Source of the DNA: Actinomycetes bacterium
GTDB lineage: Bacteria > Actinomycetota > Acidimicrobiia > Acidimicrobiales > Aldehydirespiratoraceae
Assembly: GCA_024276495.1 (NCBI GenBank)
Contig: JAJRXC010000051.1
Location: 1 to 64,000, forward strand
Length of the DNA: 64,000 bases
Reading direction: 5' to 3'
The notes beneath the pieces were generated by a model that saw only the letters and a program-made list of their open reading frames with translations, ran no database searches and was not told the DNA's origin. Below are positions 63,446 to 64,000 of this stretch, one piece after another. The position numbers and the translations under genes were made by a program. Within the stretch, counting starts at the first letter, position 1, and every line of letters starts with the position of its first letter.

Positions 63446-64000
63446 ATGGCGAGAGCCGCAGCCGAGACAACGCCTGCCGACCGGCCTTCGCGGTCGACCG
63501 GGACATGGAGGGCGCGTCCGCTGCTGGCCTGGCTCATCCGGGCGACCCTGGTGATGGTGCCGCTCGCGTCGAGTTGGATGAGCGTGCGCCTCGCGATCCG
63601 ATTCGTCCCGCGACCCGAGGGCATCGAACCCACGATCGTCTGGGTCGGCGGCGCGCTCGCCTTGTCGGTCCTCGTTCATCAGCTCTCGCGGCGGGTCCTG
63701 CGTCGGTTCAGCTCGCTCGGGATGCTGTACACGCTGTCACTGACCTTCCCGGACACGCCGCCCTCCCGGCTGTGGGGATCTTTGCGGGTCCGCCGCGTCG
63801 AGGATCTCGAGCGACAGCTGGGAGCCGACGCCGCCGGCGTGCTCGACTCGCGAACGAAAGCCTCCCGGATGGCCGAGCTGGTGATGTTGGTGAGCCGGAG
63901 GGAGCTGGTGACCCGTGGTCACAGCGATCGGGTCCGGTCGTATTCCGAGGCGATCGCGACGGAGCTCGGTGTGGGCGACGACGATCTGCGTCGGTTGCGC
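63446..64000 (+). CDS. HD-GYP-type protein, N-terminal part (runs off the window)
   Basis: 185 codons visible from ATG 63446; frame open to the window end. Two hydrophobic segments (about 26-48 and 64-82), a helical linker, then the first helices of an HD domain: RELVTRGHSDRVRSYSEAIA followed by ELGVGDDDLRRLR, the usual lead-in to the HD residues of HD-GYP c-di-GMP phosphodiesterases. The catalytic HD and GYP motifs lie beyond base 64000. No ribosome site is visible. Confidence 0.75.
   Translation, partial: MARAAAETTPADRPSRSTGTWRARPLLAWLIRATLVMVPLASSWMSVRLAIRFVPRPEGIEPTIVWVGGALALSVLVHQLSRRVLRRFSSLGMLYTLSLTFPDTPPSRLWGSLRVRRVEDLERQLGADAAGVLDSRTKASRMAELVMLVSRRELVTRGHSDRVRSYSEAIATELGVGDDDLRRLR

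Overview
This window comes from a high-GC actinobacterium. The gene content and start-codon habits (many GTG starts, ATGA overlaps, several apparently leaderless genes) fit the Acidimicrobiia (Ilumatobacter-like lineages) best. That placement is inferred from gene content, not from a marker gene. No tRNA, rRNA, CRISPR array, insertion sequence or prophage was seen.

Layout. (1) Bases 1-19671, minus strand: a flagellar cluster running fliM-fliN-fliO-fliP-fliQ-fliR-flhB-flhA-(FlhF-like)-(small membrane protein)-fliW-csrA-(ACR3 arsenite pump)-(degenerate GGDEF/EAL)-fliA-flgN-flgK-flgL-flbD-motA-motB-fliL, then the start of flagellin. (2) 19735-24775: c-di-GMP and signalling genes (HDOD-GGDEF, a CheB-like pseudoenzyme, a LiaF-like protein with a repeat tail, PAS-GGDEF) and a snapalysin-like lipoprotein protease. 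(3) 23273-37099: type IV pilus genes (pilP-like, pilO, a pilM-pilN fusion, three minor pilins, pilB, pilT, pilC, a major pilin) mixed with HDOD and GGDEF-EAL genes. (4) 37118-43880: subtilase with an SLH-like end, LuxR-type response regulator, SDR, Ser/Thr kinase, a frameshifted unknown gene, nhaA. (5) 43890-54753: aa3-type oxidase region with ctaB, ctaC, ctaD, a subunit IV, ctaE, a Met/Asp-rich cupredoxin lipoprotein, TlpA-like and CcdA proteins, and a BlaR/BlaI-like pair divergent from ctaC. (6) 54772-59609: a copper module with CsoR and its operator, a DsbA-like protein, an ABC exporter and CopZ. (7) 59622-63326: a thiBPQ transporter. (8) From 63446: the start of an HD-GYP protein.

The most striking pattern is one promoter motif, T(C/G)A(T/A) then 15-16 bases then (G/A)CCGA, upstream of 14 genes or operons on both strands. 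They are flagellin, flgN, HDOD-GGDEF, CheB-like, pilM, HDOD, pilB, pilT, the pilin, GGDEF-EAL, subtilase, LuxR, nhaA and HD-GYP. It resembles the sigma-28/WhiG consensus (TAAA-N15/16-GCCGATAA), and a FliA-type sigma factor is encoded here. My reading is that this FliA drives flagella, type IV pili and a set of c-di-GMP/HDOD regulators as one surface-motility regulon. A second theme is copper and respiration: the oxidase genes, copper carriers, CsoR operator and a BlaI-like operator lie within about 15 kb.
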